This document shows positions 1-8,659 of a stretch of DNA of 64,000 nucleotides, piece after piece. Source of the stretch: Verrucomicrobiota bacterium. Its GTDB lineage: Bacteria > Verrucomicrobiota > Verrucomicrobiia > Limisphaerales > PALSA-1396. The DNA lies in the NCBI GenBank assembly GCA_016200005.1, contig JACQFP010000053.1, forward strand, positions 1 through 64,000, in the 5' to 3' direction. Position numbers and translations under genes: made by a program. Positions within the stretch are counted from its first letter, which is position 1. The number at the start of each line of letters is the position of its first letter. The notes under the pieces were generated by a model that had not been told where the DNA came from, ran no database searches, and saw only the letters and a list, made by a program, of their open reading frames with translations.

Positions 1-2
1 AT

Positions 3-80
3 GAGTTACTGGATCGCGTGATCGCGGGAGTGAAGTTCGTCGATGGTGTCGAACTCAACCCCAAGGCAATAGCAGCGTAA
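3..80 (+). CDS. C-terminal end of an unrecognised protein, cut by the window start
   Basis: An open frame runs in from the window edge and ends at TAA 78-80, leaving 25 residues that end in NPKAIAA. The tail is mixed hydrophobic and charged with no motif I can place. Whether it is the 3' end of an intact gene depends on sequence outside the window. No terminator follows it directly. Confidence 0.35.
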   Translation, partial: ELLDRVIAGVKFVDGVELNPKAIAA

Positions 81-285
81 ACACATTTACCCTTGGGATG
101 CCCTCCACCCCCCGCCATCCACAACTTTTGGAAATTTCTCTAATACGGAGGGAAAGGGGCAATCTTTCAAAAAACCTTCGAAAATCAGCGCATTTTTCGA
201 TAAAGGATTAAATCGACGCATTGGCACGGTTTGAAAACCGACTGTGAAGCCAGGGCGAAGCAGGCTCATTTACAAGGACTTACAG

Positions 286-540
286 AATGGTTTCCGCGAC
301 GCGGGCAGGCGATTCAGCCGCTTTGTGAAACGGATCCAGAGGCTTCTGGAACCCATTCAGGAGCTTCTGAAACGGTTTCAGGAGCTTCCGAAACCGATCC
401 ATAACCTTGTGGAACCATTTCAGGAAGTTGGGAAATTGATTCATAAGCCTCTGGGAACATTTCAGGAGGTTCGGAAACGGATGCACAGTCCTGTGGCGCC
501 GTTCCAGAAGTTTGGGAAACCCGCTCGCAACCTTCCGGAA
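286..540. repeat. Imperfect 21-bp tandem repeat, about 12 units
   Basis: About twelve diverged 21-base units lie head to tail; the clearest ten start at 328. Typical units carry GAAAC or GGAAC followed by a TTTCAGGAG-like or GATCCAT-like core. Read on plus, each unit gives a heptad such as KRFQELP, EPFQEVG or KLIHKPL; read on minus, it gives heptads such as PFQKLLN and RFRKLLK. The units alternate loosely between an F-Q and an I-H type, suggesting an underlying 42-base dimer. It may be a non-coding minisatellite or the relic of a heptad-repeat gene. Confidence 0.75.
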
Positions 541-595
541 TGAATTCGCAAGGTTGCTAACGCCTGGGAAGTTATCCAAATGGACGGACACACTA

Positions 596-630
596 CCAAA
601 AACGCGGCCTCCATTTCCGAAGGCCGCGTT
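596..630 (-). terminator. Rho-independent terminator for the leftward Ig-domain gene
   Basis: On the minus strand a 9-bp stem (AACGCGGCC / GGCCGCGTT) with a short loop is followed by TTTTT. It lies about 95 bases beyond the stop of the leftward secreted-protein gene, so it most likely ends that transcript. Confidence 0.7.
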
Positions 631-723
631 GCGCCAACTATTCACCACTGCTTATTACGGTGTATCGACGGAGACTTGAATTACGCCTGGCATGGGCCGA
701 CGCACCTACTTTGCCTACTTTGA

Positions 724-1455
724 TCAGGGATCGAATCCAGTCAGGGTGATTGGATAGGAATTCGTCGGAACATTGTTGGTAAAATAGATGCTGAACCGAT
801 ATTTTGGACTCAGTGTTGGATCGGGAACAGTGACCGTGGTTTGATTGCAACCCCCATCCCCAAATTTTCCGATATAAACAACTTTCGTATCAGTCCGATT
901 CAAATCAGAAGCGGTATGCACTGTGGTGCCCACGGTAGGCGCCCAGCCCCAGCCCTGCGAAACGGTTTTGATGTAGTTGACGTATCCCGCATAGGGACCG
1001 GGACAGGTGCCGCTGGAACCGCTGCTAACCACGGGAAGACCGAACACGGTGATGGTTCCTCCATCACTCGTGCTGTAAACGTTCAAAGATGCCGAGCGAG
1101 TCGGCACCGGCTCTCCGCCATTGGAAATGTCGGCCGAGTAATAGCCCACATCGTCAATCCCGATGTTCTCCAGAATCAAACTGCTGTTGGTTTGTCCTTC
1201 GATAGGGACTCCATTGCGCAGCCATTGAAAAGCAACAGCGCCATTGACTGCCTGTGCGGTGAAGGTGGCCGTTGAGCCCAAGAGGATGGCCTGATCCACC
1301 GGTTGACGCGTTATCACCGGAAACTCAGGCTGGAGTGACGCATCATTGGCCGGAGTCACGGGTTCCTGTGCTGCAACGCTGCAGCACCCGATCAAACACG
1401 CGGTCAATCTTGTGATTGTCGCGAACGTAATTATTTGTGAGATGTGTTTATTCAT
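724..1455 (-). CDS. Secreted protein with one Ig-like domain
   Basis: 243 residues. An N-terminal signal peptide (hydrophobic stretch about residues 8-28, Ala-X-Ala-like end near 29) is followed by an immunoglobulin I-set-like domain at about 45-130. The domain shows the core Trp (FQWLRNG) and the DVGYYSA strand typical of such domains, with Ala where eukaryotic domains have Cys. The remaining 110 residues are Gly/Ser/Thr/Asn-rich with two Cys (GTCPGPY, GGCNQT) and no recognisable catalytic motif. It is probably exported and may bind glycan or protein. It is divergent from the CHASE2 kinase and has its own terminator. The fold is fairly sure; the function is unknown. Confidence 0.75.
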   Translation of the reverse strand: MNKHISQIITFATITRLTACLIGCCSVAAQEPVTPANDASLQPEFPVITRQPVDQAILLGSTATFTAQAVNGAVAFQWLRNGVPIEGQTNSSLILENIGIDDVGYYSADISNGGEPVPTRSASLNVYSTSDGGTITVFGLPVVSSGSSGTCPGPYAGYVNYIKTVSQGWGWAPTVGTTVHTASDLNRTDTKVVYIGKFGDGGCNQTTVTVPDPTLSPKYRFSIYFTNNVPTNSYPITLTGFDP

Positions 1456-1696
1456 AAACGGTTATTGGTTGTTTTGTCTTTTTCTGGGGATACGCCACAA
1501 GCACCATGCGGCTGCCCATTGTTTTTTTTTGATTTCAGATGCATGTCTTCAATACGGGGCAAATGAGCCAATCTTTCAGAAATATTTGAATGGAGAGAGA
1601 ATCCAGAATGGCCGACACCAGAAGGCGGATGCAAAAAAGCACTGCTTTTTCAAACGGTTGCTTTATGTTCACGGAATTCATTACCCGGCAGAGATT

Positions 1697-3739
1697 GTGA
1701 AGCTCAAAGGCATCAGGAAACATAAGCTGTTCAGTTCCATGTTCGGCGCGGCGCTGACCGTGTTTTGCGGCCTGGTGCTTTGGGCGACGCCTTTGGGCGA
1801 GAGATGGAAGAACGCCAGCTACGACTATCTATTTCGTTTTGGCTCGTCCACAGTCACCAACAAGGTCGTGCTTATCCTGATGGACAATGACGCGTACAAT
1901 CACTTCCCCCAGGAACGCGGGCAGCCTTGGGATCGTGCATTGCACGCGCAGGTGCTGAACAGACTCGCTGATGATGGTTGTGCCCTCGTCGTATTTGATT
2001 CCTTCTTCCGAATCCCGCGCGACCCGGTCAAGGACGAGGCACTGGCCGGGGCAATGCGCCGGCAGCATCGCGTCGTGTTGATGGCCGAGCAGGCGGCGGT
2101 GACCTACCCAACTCTCGCCGGTGCGCATCCAGCGCTGCCGTCCGAACCATTTCTCAGCGCGGCTGGAACGAATTGGGGTGTCGCCTGGCTCGATCCCGAC
2201 CTCGACTCCACCGTGCGACGACACTGGCCATTTCCGGTGCCGGGGCCGTATCCCAGTCTGCCTTGGACCGCCGCACGGCTGTCCGGTGCGCAATTGAGCG
2301 AATCTCCGCACGAGCAATGGCTGCGCTACTACGGCCCAAATGGCGCATGGGCGACCTTGAGTTATCGTTTCGCGCTGACACAACCGACAAATTATTATCG
2401 TGACAAAATCGTTTTCATCGGCACTCAACCACGAACCTCCGTGGCCGGGGATGAGCCGGATGAATTTCGCACACCCTACACGCACTGGACCGGCGAATCG
2501 ATGGGCGGCGTGCAAATCATGGTTACCTCCTTCCTGAACTTGATGAACGGAGATTGGTTGCGGCGGTCGGCGTCATGGATGGAAGCATTGGCGCTCCTGA
2601 CATCAGGAATCTTGCTCGGCGGCATTTTGTGCCGGATGCGACCGCTGATAGCTGGAATTTTCGCAATGGCATTCGCGTTGGTGATCGCGCTTGGATCAGT
2701 TTCCTGGAGTCATTTCACGAATTATTGGTTTCCCTGGCTGGTGATTTCGGCGGGACAGGTGCCTTGCGCTTTGGTGTGGGCACTGGCCACGCAGAAGTCT
2801 CGCGCGCCGAGAACTGCCCTGGAGACGACCGGTTCTGCCGAAGAGATGCCGGACACTCCTGACTACGAATTGTTGCATCCGCCTTTTGGCAAGGGCGCTT
2901 ATGGCAAAGTCTGGCTGGCGCGCAATGCCATCGGACAATGGCAGGCGTTGAAAGTGGTTTACCTGGCAAACTTCGGCGATGATGCCGATCCGTACGAGCG
3001 CGAGTTCAACGGTATCAAGAGATACAAGCCTGTCTCCGATAAACATCCAGGGTTGTTGCGCGTGGATTTTGTCAGTCAGAAGAAGCCGGCGGGATATTTC
3101 TTTTACGTGATGGAACTGGGCGACCCGCTTGAAGTTGATTGGGAACGAAAACCGTCCACGTACAAACCGCGCGATTTGGTCAGTGAACGCCGCCGGGCGC
3201 GAGGACAAAAACTGCCGGTGCGCGAATGCGTGCGCATTGGACTCGCGCTGGCGGACGCGCTGGATTTTCTCCACCGGCAGGGACTTACCCACCGCGACAT
3301 CAAGCCTCAAAATATTATTTTTGTAGATGGCCGCCCCAAGCTCGCGGACATGGGTCTCATCGCCGAAATCCGGCCGCCCGATCAAAAGCACACGTACGTC
3401 GGCACGCCGGGCTACATGCCGCCGCCGCCGGAGTCGCCCGGCACGCCGCAGGCGGACATTTATGCTTTGGGAATGTTACTTTACGTCCTCAGCACCGGCC
3501 GGAATCCAACCTTCTTTCCCGAACTCTCGACAACGCTGGCCGAAAGCAGTGACGTGGCCGACTTCTTTCGATTGAACCCAATCATTCTCAAAGCTTGCCA
3601 CAGCGATTGCGCGCAAAGGTATGCCTCGGCTGCCAAGATGCACAGTGCTTTGCAGGAAGCACACAAAGCGCTCGAAGGGCAAAGCCGCGACAAAGTTCCG
3701 GGCATGGCTCAACGAACACCAAGTAGGTCGAGGACTTAA
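1697..3739 (+). CDS. CHASE2-domain membrane serine/threonine protein kinase
   Basis: About 680 residues from the chosen GTG start. The frame is open further upstream, but starts before 1456 would overlap the divergent Ig gene. GTG 1697 places a basic KLKGIRKHK stretch just before the first membrane segment; ATG 1739 is an alternative. Order: membrane anchor, extracytoplasmic CHASE2 sensor (about 20-270, with VVLILMDNDAY and VVFDSFFR strands), about three membrane helices (290-370), then a cytoplasmic kinase (395-660). Kinase motifs seen: glycine loop GKGAYGKVWLA, Lys419 in ALKVVY, HRDIKPQN with Asp534, and GTPGYMPP. The usual DFG is DMG. The last 25 residues read into repeat-like DNA and may not be native. 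A remnant of a FecR-type barrel gene follows; CHASE2 and FecR genes are often neighbours. Confidence 0.85.
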   Translation: MKLKGIRKHKLFSSMFGAALTVFCGLVLWATPLGERWKNASYDYLFRFGSSTVTNKVVLILMDNDAYNHFPQERGQPWDRALHAQVLNRLADDGCALVVFDSFFRIPRDPVKDEALAGAMRRQHRVVLMAEQAAVTYPTLAGAHPALPSEPFLSAAGTNWGVAWLDPDLDSTVRRHWPFPVPGPYPSLPWTAARLSGAQLSESPHEQWLRYYGPNGAWATLSYRFALTQPTNYYRDKIVFIGTQPRTSVAGDEPDEFRTPYTHWTGESMGGVQIMVTSFLNLMNGDWLRRSASWMEALALLTSGILLGGILCRMRPLIAGIFAMAFALVIALGSVSWSHFTNYWFPWLVISAGQVPCALVWALATQKSRAPRTALETTGSAEEMPDTPDYELLHPPFGKGAYGKVWLARNAIGQWQALKVVYLANFGDDADPYEREFNGIKRYKPVSDKHPGLLRVDFVSQKKPAGYFFYVMELGDPLEVDWERKPSTYKPRDLVSERRRARGQKLPVRECVRIGLALADALDFLHRQGLTHRDIKPQNIIFVDGRPKLADMGLIAEIRPPDQKHTYVGTPGYMPPPPESPGTPQADIYALGMLLYVLSTGRNPTFFPELSTTLAESSDVADFFRLNPIILKACHSDCAQRYASAAKMHSALQEAHKALEGQSRDKVPGMAQRTPSRSRT

Positions 3740-3764
3740 CCGCGTGGAGTCCCAGCGACGCAAG

Positions 3765-3845
3765 CAAGCCATGTCCACGCAAGACCTTGTCGATTTGGTG
3801 GAATACCTTGCTTCGCTTAGGAAAGCGGCAACTAGTGCACCGTAA
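3765..3845 (+). pseudogene. 3'-end fragment of a cytochrome c gene
   Basis: Twenty-six codons ending in TAA encode a tail containing TQDLVDLVEYLASL. This matches the C-terminus of the intact heme protein encoded leftward at 61862-63022 (ATQDLVDLVEYLASLKK there). No heme motif or upstream part of the gene remains; the fragment abuts the end of the CHASE2 kinase. I read it as the surviving 3' end of a deleted paralogue. Confidence 0.7.
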
Positions 3846-3934
3846 ACTTTTGGCGCCGGGCTTCCCTAAGCCAATCCCTCCATCGCTCACCCGCTCGAAA
3901 TGTCGCGCCCTACTTGCGCGAACCCGACTAATCG

Positions 3935-4099
3935 CAATTCAATGCGTTTGCCGGTTACCGTTTTCCGCGCCGGAAAGCCGAGATGGCGGTCGGTTTGCTC
4001 AACATCACCGATCAGGATTACCGTCTCAATCCGCTCAATGTTTACAACGAACTGCCGCGCGAAAGGACGCTCATGGTGCGTCTCCGACTCAATTTTTAG
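3935..4099 (+). pseudogene. 3'-end fragment of a FecR/TPR/beta-barrel gene
   Basis: Fifty-four codons ending in TAG encode GYRFPRRKAE, then LLNITDQDYRLNPLN and finally RLRLNF. This is nearly identical to the last 54 residues of the 1210-residue barrel protein encoded leftward at 55380-59012. Similarity continues past the stop (GCGCTGGTTTTGCG shared), so it is genomic duplication and not convergence. The fragment keeps the last outer-membrane strands and the terminal Phe but no upstream coding sequence, so it cannot make a functional barrel. Confidence 0.85.
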
Positions 4100-4232
4100 A
4101 TTTGGGTTTCTACAAGGATGCCGCACCTACGGCGCTGGTTTTGCGAATGTCCGTCCGGCAAATCCAGTCGCGCGAATTTCAGGGCAACGGAAAACGAGAC
4201 TCCTTCTCCGGCCCGGCTACGCGTTGACTTCT

Positions 4233-4360
4233 TCACCGACTGCGCCAAGCGGGCTGCGATGCTCGATAAACCTCGCGCCACTCCTTTTGCGCCTGCTCCA
4301 AACTAAGCTGCTCCCATCGCTCACCCAAACGACCAGGAATGGTTGACTGACATTGCCCAC
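4233..4360 (-). pseudogene. 3'-half fragment of the small zinc-ribbon gene
   Basis: On the minus strand this stretch repeats the 3' half of the zinc-ribbon gene at 54430-54678, from GTGGGCAATGTCAG through the TGA and a further 30 bases. It encodes GERWEQLSLEQAQKEW and an ending close to the intact copy. The N-terminal CxxC pair is missing, replaced at 4360 by the DruA-like fragment. It is a broken copy and part of the inverted duplication that also carries the barrel fragment. Confidence 0.75.
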
Positions 4361-4590
4361 AACCATCTGCCTTTGGCGTCGGTAACAACGTAGCGAAGTT
4401 GTTCGCCCACGAGGTCGGCGCTCTTGAGGTAATGGTGTTTGCGAACCAGTTGGTTCCAGCGTGGTTTTTGTCGAGGTGAGATCAGTTCCACTTGGAGTTC
4501 TTCCAAAACGGTCTGCTCACTTCGGTCGGGCAATCGTTTCGGCTTTGGCATCCGTCTATCAAAAAACACTCGGAAACAAATGTCCCGCAA
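4321..4590 (-). pseudogene. N-terminal fragment of a DruA/DUF4338-family protein
   Basis: An 89-residue frame carries KPRWNQLVRKHHYLKS and LVGEQLRYVV, the hallmark entry of the DUF4338 family that includes DruA of the Druantia anti-phage system. Family members usually run to about 280-350 residues. Here the homology stops after KGRWL at about 4361, where the frame runs into the zinc-ribbon fragment in the wrong frame and ends. The catalytic body is absent, so this is a broken gene. DUF4338 genes are multi-copy in many Verrucomicrobiota and may be mobile, so defence is not certain even for the intact ancestor. Confidence 0.6.
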
Positions 4591-5057
4591 AATCGTACTC
4601 TATCTCCGCTGCCATTGGCTCAGTTCATCGGCTTGATGCAGCCCTGTCCGACCTGCGGCCACCTTCTCCCCATCCGATGCGGAGAAGGACTTTTCGCCGA
4701 AAGCATTTTGAAGTTTTTCCATGAACACGTTCACGAAGTTCGCCATCCTCAACGGCGTCGTTGCGCACGAGTTCAACTCTTGGAAACAGCCCGCCGCTTG
4801 TAGGAAACAGTCCTGGGCAAATGTCGCTTTCGCGCAATCGGAGCGTCGGCCGTTTCAGCCAGCACGAACATGCCTTGCGAAGTCGTTGCGGGTTTGTGGA
4901 CGTTGCCGTTTCGCGGCGTCGGTTGCGAAACTTGGAAAACGTCGCGCCGTAGGTCGGCGGTTTTGCCGTGAAGAATTGCGTCGTGGGCGGCTTGGAGCCG
5001 CCGTTGACTTTGGCGAACGTTTTGCCGATGTCGTGGCCGATTGGACGTTTCTGGTCA
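4591..5057. other. 467-base stretch with no convincing gene
   Basis: Frames are open on both strands but are Arg/Ser-rich and mutually antisense, with no domain. The stretch contains one decayed copy of a CTCTCCCC...GGGGAGAG-type palindrome (about 4664-4691, CCTTCTCCCCATCC with GGAGAAGG). It separates the decayed duplication from the end of the leftward glycosidase operon. Confidence 0.5.
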
Positions 5058-7235
5058 TCATTTCTCCGGAGCAATCTGGAAGAGGGCCAGTTCGTTGGGG
5101 GCGAGGACGCGGGTGGTTTCCTTCCACGTAGCTTCGCCTTCGACACGCGTCGCTCGGATGCCACCGGACTCGTCGTATGCGGTGATGGTGTAGCGGCCAG
5201 ACGGAGAACTCAACCAGGGTGCCATATCCAAGCTGAATGTGATCGAACGCGGTTGCGTTCCCGTGTTCAGCCCCAGGATGAGAGCTTTGCCGGGAAGCAG
5301 GTAGCCGTTGACTCGCGCCTCGCGACACGGCTCGGACAGGATGTTGTCGCCCACCAAGAGGCCGTCTTCCAGGTAGGTTTGAAATCGTTCATGGAGGTTG
5401 GCGCAGACCTTGAGAGCTTTTGCCAACTCGGGAAAGTCCGTGATGCGGGCCGAGCCGTTGATCCCGTCAGGCTTCGATGGCAGGACATTCAGGAACAGGT
5501 GGTCGGCGAACAGTTGTTTCACCGCGCGCGGCGAGGTGCCGACGTTCACATTGAAGCGAGGCGTGGGATAGGCGTTCACGAGGGCGCGCCAGTCCATCTG
5601 CTCGTCGAACAGCGCCCAGTTCCAGGTGTAGTCCAGCCAACGGCTGTCCAGATCGAGGTTGTTGAGACATTCCCCGGCGAAGGTTGCTTCCGGGTCCTTC
5701 TTGCTGGCGGCAGCGCGCACCTTGGCGAAAAGAGTTTCCAGGTTGGGTGGTGTGGGCTTGTGCATGGCCTGGTCCCAGGTGATCGAAGTCCAGCCGCGCT
5801 CAACCATCTTCAACAGGCTCGCGGTGATGTCCGCCTGCCAGCCCGGATGGTTCGGGTCCGCGAATGAACCACGCGAAGCCTTGCCATAGTAAGGACGCAG
5901 CATCGGGATGAAATCCGTGTGGTATCCCCAGTCCTCCCAGCTGTCGGTCTGGCCGTATTTGGCGGGGATGGGATTGAGCATGGTCATGACGGATACGAAC
6001 AACGACACATTGACGTCTTTGGCGCGGCACTCCGCGATGGCCCGGTTGAATTCCTCGAGCGTGCCCAGTTCGGGCGACGGTTGATTCGGAATCTCCCAAG
6101 GTCCCCAAAGCCAAAGCACCATTTCGTTCAGACCGTGGGCGCGACATTCATCCGCCAGGCCCGGCAGGTCGTGGAACCGCCAGACGACGGTCGGTGCCGC
6201 CGGGTCGGCCGGAGCATATTGCTGGGCCATCCACACGCTGCGGTAACCGATCTTCTTGCGCAGGTGCTTGGGGAGTGGATGCGGCCGCTGGACGTTTTCC
6301 CTCACCCAGCCCCGGAATGGTTCGATGCCCTTGGCCCAGCCGTGCTGATGAGGAGTCAAGACGTATTCGGGGCTGATCCAATTCTCGCCGGGCCGGATCA
6401 ACGCTTTATGTTCGCACATGAGCCGCAGCGTCGGGTCCTTCTGCGAAAGGTGCAGCAGCACGCGATCAGAAGTCGGCTCACCGGATTCCGTTAACGGTCC
6501 CCAGCTCCAGAGTTTCGGAAACAAACTGAACCCGCCCTTCAGACTGCCGAGGTCCAGCCACCGCGCCGCCATGGATTTGTCATAGGCGCCCGATTTCAGC
6601 GTGAGCCAGTTTCGGCGACTGGCGTACCAGCGGCCTTCGTCTTCCGGAAGGGCTAGGTCGCGAAAAGGCTTTTGCACGCCGCCGCAGGTGCGGAGTTCCG
6701 TGTTCTCCAAACCGGCGAAGGGTTGAAGCCCCTCCAAATCCGGGAACAGCACCTGCGGAATGGCCAGCTCGGACCGGTTTTCAATCGCAGCCTTCAGCAT
6801 GATGGAACGCCCATCTGCCGCCGGACGAAATTGCACGGATGCGCGGACAGAGCCCTTCGGTTCAAAAACGCGACTCATTCCCAAAGACTGCCAGGTGATT
6901 GAAATTCCCGCGTCCGCAACTTCCACGCGAGCATCCCGCGAATAGCGCGTGCCCAGCCGCAGCGGTTCGAAGCCGTAGCCGGGGAAGGCTGCATCGAGCA
7001 GCGAAGCGTTTCCGGGAAGCGCCTGCAACATCTTGATGCCGCCGTATTCCAGTTCAAGCAGGCCTCCCGAATTCGAGTCAATGACAATCCGTAAACCATT
7101 AAGGTTGGCCTGAACCGGCTCTCTGGGTTCACCCGCCACGGGTGAACAATTGCCAAGGGCAGCGATGATGGCGATTCCGTTCAGAATGCCCGACGCGAGG
7201 AAACTTCGATCTTTCGTTCGTTCTGAGGCGTTCAT
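5058..7235 (-). CDS. Secreted glycoside-hydrolase-like protein (DUF6259 type)
   Basis: 725 residues starting at an ATG that overlaps the upstream gene's stop (ATGA), so the two are translationally coupled. A longer frame exists upstream but lies inside that gene. Signal peptide about 10-35; beta-sandwich N-terminal domain to about 330; then a probable TIM barrel with VWMAQQYAP, MVLWLWGPW, SVMTMLNPIPAKYGQ, a GWTSITWDQAMH strand and FAGECLNNL; and a small C-terminal beta domain. This resembles DUF6259/GH36-clan-like proteins. Asp in TWDQ and Glu in AGECL are plausible catalytic acids, but I cannot confirm the mechanism. It probably degrades an extracellular glycan together with its operon partner. 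Confidence 0.7.
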   Translation of the reverse strand: MNASERTKDRSFLASGILNGIAIIAALGNCSPVAGEPREPVQANLNGLRIVIDSNSGGLLELEYGGIKMLQALPGNASLLDAAFPGYGFEPLRLGTRYSRDARVEVADAGISITWQSLGMSRVFEPKGSVRASVQFRPAADGRSIMLKAAIENRSELAIPQVLFPDLEGLQPFAGLENTELRTCGGVQKPFRDLALPEDEGRWYASRRNWLTLKSGAYDKSMAARWLDLGSLKGGFSLFPKLWSWGPLTESGEPTSDRVLLHLSQKDPTLRLMCEHKALIRPGENWISPEYVLTPHQHGWAKGIEPFRGWVRENVQRPHPLPKHLRKKIGYRSVWMAQQYAPADPAAPTVVWRFHDLPGLADECRAHGLNEMVLWLWGPWEIPNQPSPELGTLEEFNRAIAECRAKDVNVSLFVSVMTMLNPIPAKYGQTDSWEDWGYHTDFIPMLRPYYGKASRGSFADPNHPGWQADITASLLKMVERGWTSITWDQAMHKPTPPNLETLFAKVRAAASKKDPEATFAGECLNNLDLDSRWLDYTWNWALFDEQMDWRALVNAYPTPRFNVNVGTSPRAVKQLFADHLFLNVLPSKPDGINGSARITDFPELAKALKVCANLHERFQTYLEDGLLVGDNILSEPCREARVNGYLLPGKALILGLNTGTQPRSITFSLDMAPWLSSPSGRYTITAYDESGGIRATRVEGEATWKETTRVLAPNELALFQIAPEK

Positions 7236-8659
7236 TGAGTTCCGGTTCGCAACGCGAAGAGGTCGGCGTCTTTGAGGACAAACCGAAAGCGCACCGGTTT
7301 GCCGATGAGACTCGACAAATCGCTGCCAGATTTCCAACTGACCACGGCGTCCAGATCGTCGCCGAACAACACCGGCATATCGGCGAGCGTCCGTCTTTCG
7401 ATGGGTTTGCCTTGCTCGTCCTGCACTTCAACTTGAATCGCGCCTGCGGCTGAAGTCGCGTAATTCAGAATCAGATTCTTGCCCGTGAACGTCACCGGTC
7501 GCGTCGTGAACTCGCCGCCCCCCGCGCCGGCGTGGACGGACCCAAAGCCATGACGCCGCACTGTGATGCGGCGCAGTCGATTGTCCGGCCACTCGTAATG
7601 TTCGCTGATATACATCGAGAACTCCGCCGGATCGAGTTGGACGATGCCCCACGCCGGCATGTTGCTACGCTGCGTCCAGTTCCGCTCATCGTGACCAGGG
7701 CGCACCCATGCTTCGAGAAACGTGCGATCCCAATTCACACCATCCCGGCTGCTCATGAAGACCGCGTCGGACACTCCCATTTCCTTGTAGTCGGCAAATT
7801 TCTTTCGCTCCGGGACAAAGCGTTTTGGGAACGACAGGTAAATGTGCGGTGCGCCGGGACAAGGCCGCGTGCCGTTGGTGTAGAAATGTTCCTTCGGCGC
7901 GCCTTTGGGGTAACGATTCGGCACCGGATCAGTCCAATGAATGAAATCCGTCGAGGTGCAACTCTGGATGGCGCGCACGCCTTCATCGCCGTAACGGGAG
8001 AAGCAGCGATAACTCTGCGTCCGCTCATCCCAGAAGGAAAGATTAAGCGAATCGAACGCGCCCTTGGTCATGACCGGTTCGGTCTGCAGCTTCTGCCAGT
8101 GGATGCCGTCGGGCGACACGAATGCGTAGAGCTTGCTGAGAATGCCCGCGAGCGCCTTGTAACGCTCCTCGGGTTTCGCGGCAGGATTGTCGTCCCGGAA
8201 CGGCGCGAAGTTGTGCGACTCGACACCGCGATAAATGATATTGTTCTCCTGCGAGCCTTGGAATTCCACCAATCCCAGGTTCGGCCGAGTGAAATGAATT
8301 CCGTCCGTGCTCTCCGCGTAACAAGTCACCTGCCCTTCAGAAGCGTCGTTGCCGGGAACCATGCCGCGATAGTAGAGCCGCACCAGCGGGCCGTCCTGGA
8401 ACACCGTGAAGTAGGCGCTGTCCGGCCCTTCCCACGGTTTGTCGGTGACCAGCACGACTTCGCGCTTCACCGGCGTTTGCAGTTGCAACGCCACGCCGCG
8501 CGAGTGCGACGAATCAATCAGCCAATCATCGACGAACATTTCAACACGCGAACCGATGGCAGCCGTGTCTTTGTCTGACTCCCCGCCCGACAGCGGGCTT
8601 GAGCCGAACCCGGTCGCCAAAACAATGCCGACAACCGGAATAAGAAAACGCCTTGTCAT
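7232..8659 (-). CDS. Secreted five-bladed beta-propeller glycosidase-like protein
   Basis: 475 residues from an ATG preceding a clear signal peptide (TRRFLIPVVGIVLATGFG). The body has the repeated blades seen in GH32/GH43/GH130-like propellers of planctomycete and verrucomicrobial secretomes: VEMFVDDWLID at the start, YAESTDGIHFTRP, AFVSPDGIHWQK and MSSRDGVNWDR as blade motifs, and a C-terminal beta-sandwich. Its product and the DUF6259-like enzyme are encoded in one operon with a 4-base overlap. The substrate cannot be read from the sequence. It is divergent from the concanavalin-like gene at 8847, and the 187 bases between them must hold both promoters. Confidence 0.7.
   Translation of the reverse strand: MTRRFLIPVVGIVLATGFGSSPLSGGESDKDTAAIGSRVEMFVDDWLIDSSHSRGVALQLQTPVKREVVLVTDKPWEGPDSAYFTVFQDGPLVRLYYRGMVPGNDASEGQVTCYAESTDGIHFTRPNLGLVEFQGSQENNIIYRGVESHNFAPFRDDNPAAKPEERYKALAGILSKLYAFVSPDGIHWQKLQTEPVMTKGAFDSLNLSFWDERTQSYRCFSRYGDEGVRAIQSCTSTDFIHWTDPVPNRYPKGAPKEHFYTNGTRPCPGAPHIYLSFPKRFVPERKKFADYKEMGVSDAVFMSSRDGVNWDRTFLEAWVRPGHDERNWTQRSNMPAWGIVQLDPAEFSMYISEHYEWPDNRLRRITVRRHGFGSVHAGAGGGEFTTRPVTFTGKNLILNYATSAAGAIQVEVQDEQGKPIERRTLADMPVLFGDDLDAVVSWKSGSDLSSLIGKPVRFRFVLKDADLFALRTGTQ

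Larger units (their letters stand above)
81..723. other. 643-base stretch without a convincing gene
   Basis: This stretch holds the 21-bp tandem repeat (about 286-540) and the terminator of the leftward Ig-domain gene (596-630). Both strands stay open through the repeat because its period is a multiple of three, so the apparent reading frames there (99 residues on plus, 122 on minus) are not accepted as genes. I see nothing else between 81 and 285. Confidence 0.6.

Noticed and set aside
280-648. 122-codon minus-strand frame through the 21-bp repeat
   Set aside because: It exists because the repeat period is a multiple of three; both strands are open equally and it runs through the terminator of the neighbouring gene.
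841-1275. Plus-strand open frame of 144 codons
   Set aside because: It lies wholly antisense to the Ig-domain gene and has no domain likeness.
4625-5164. 179-codon minus-strand frame
   Set aside because: Arg/Ser-rich, overlaps the end of the glycosidase gene in another frame and has no motif.
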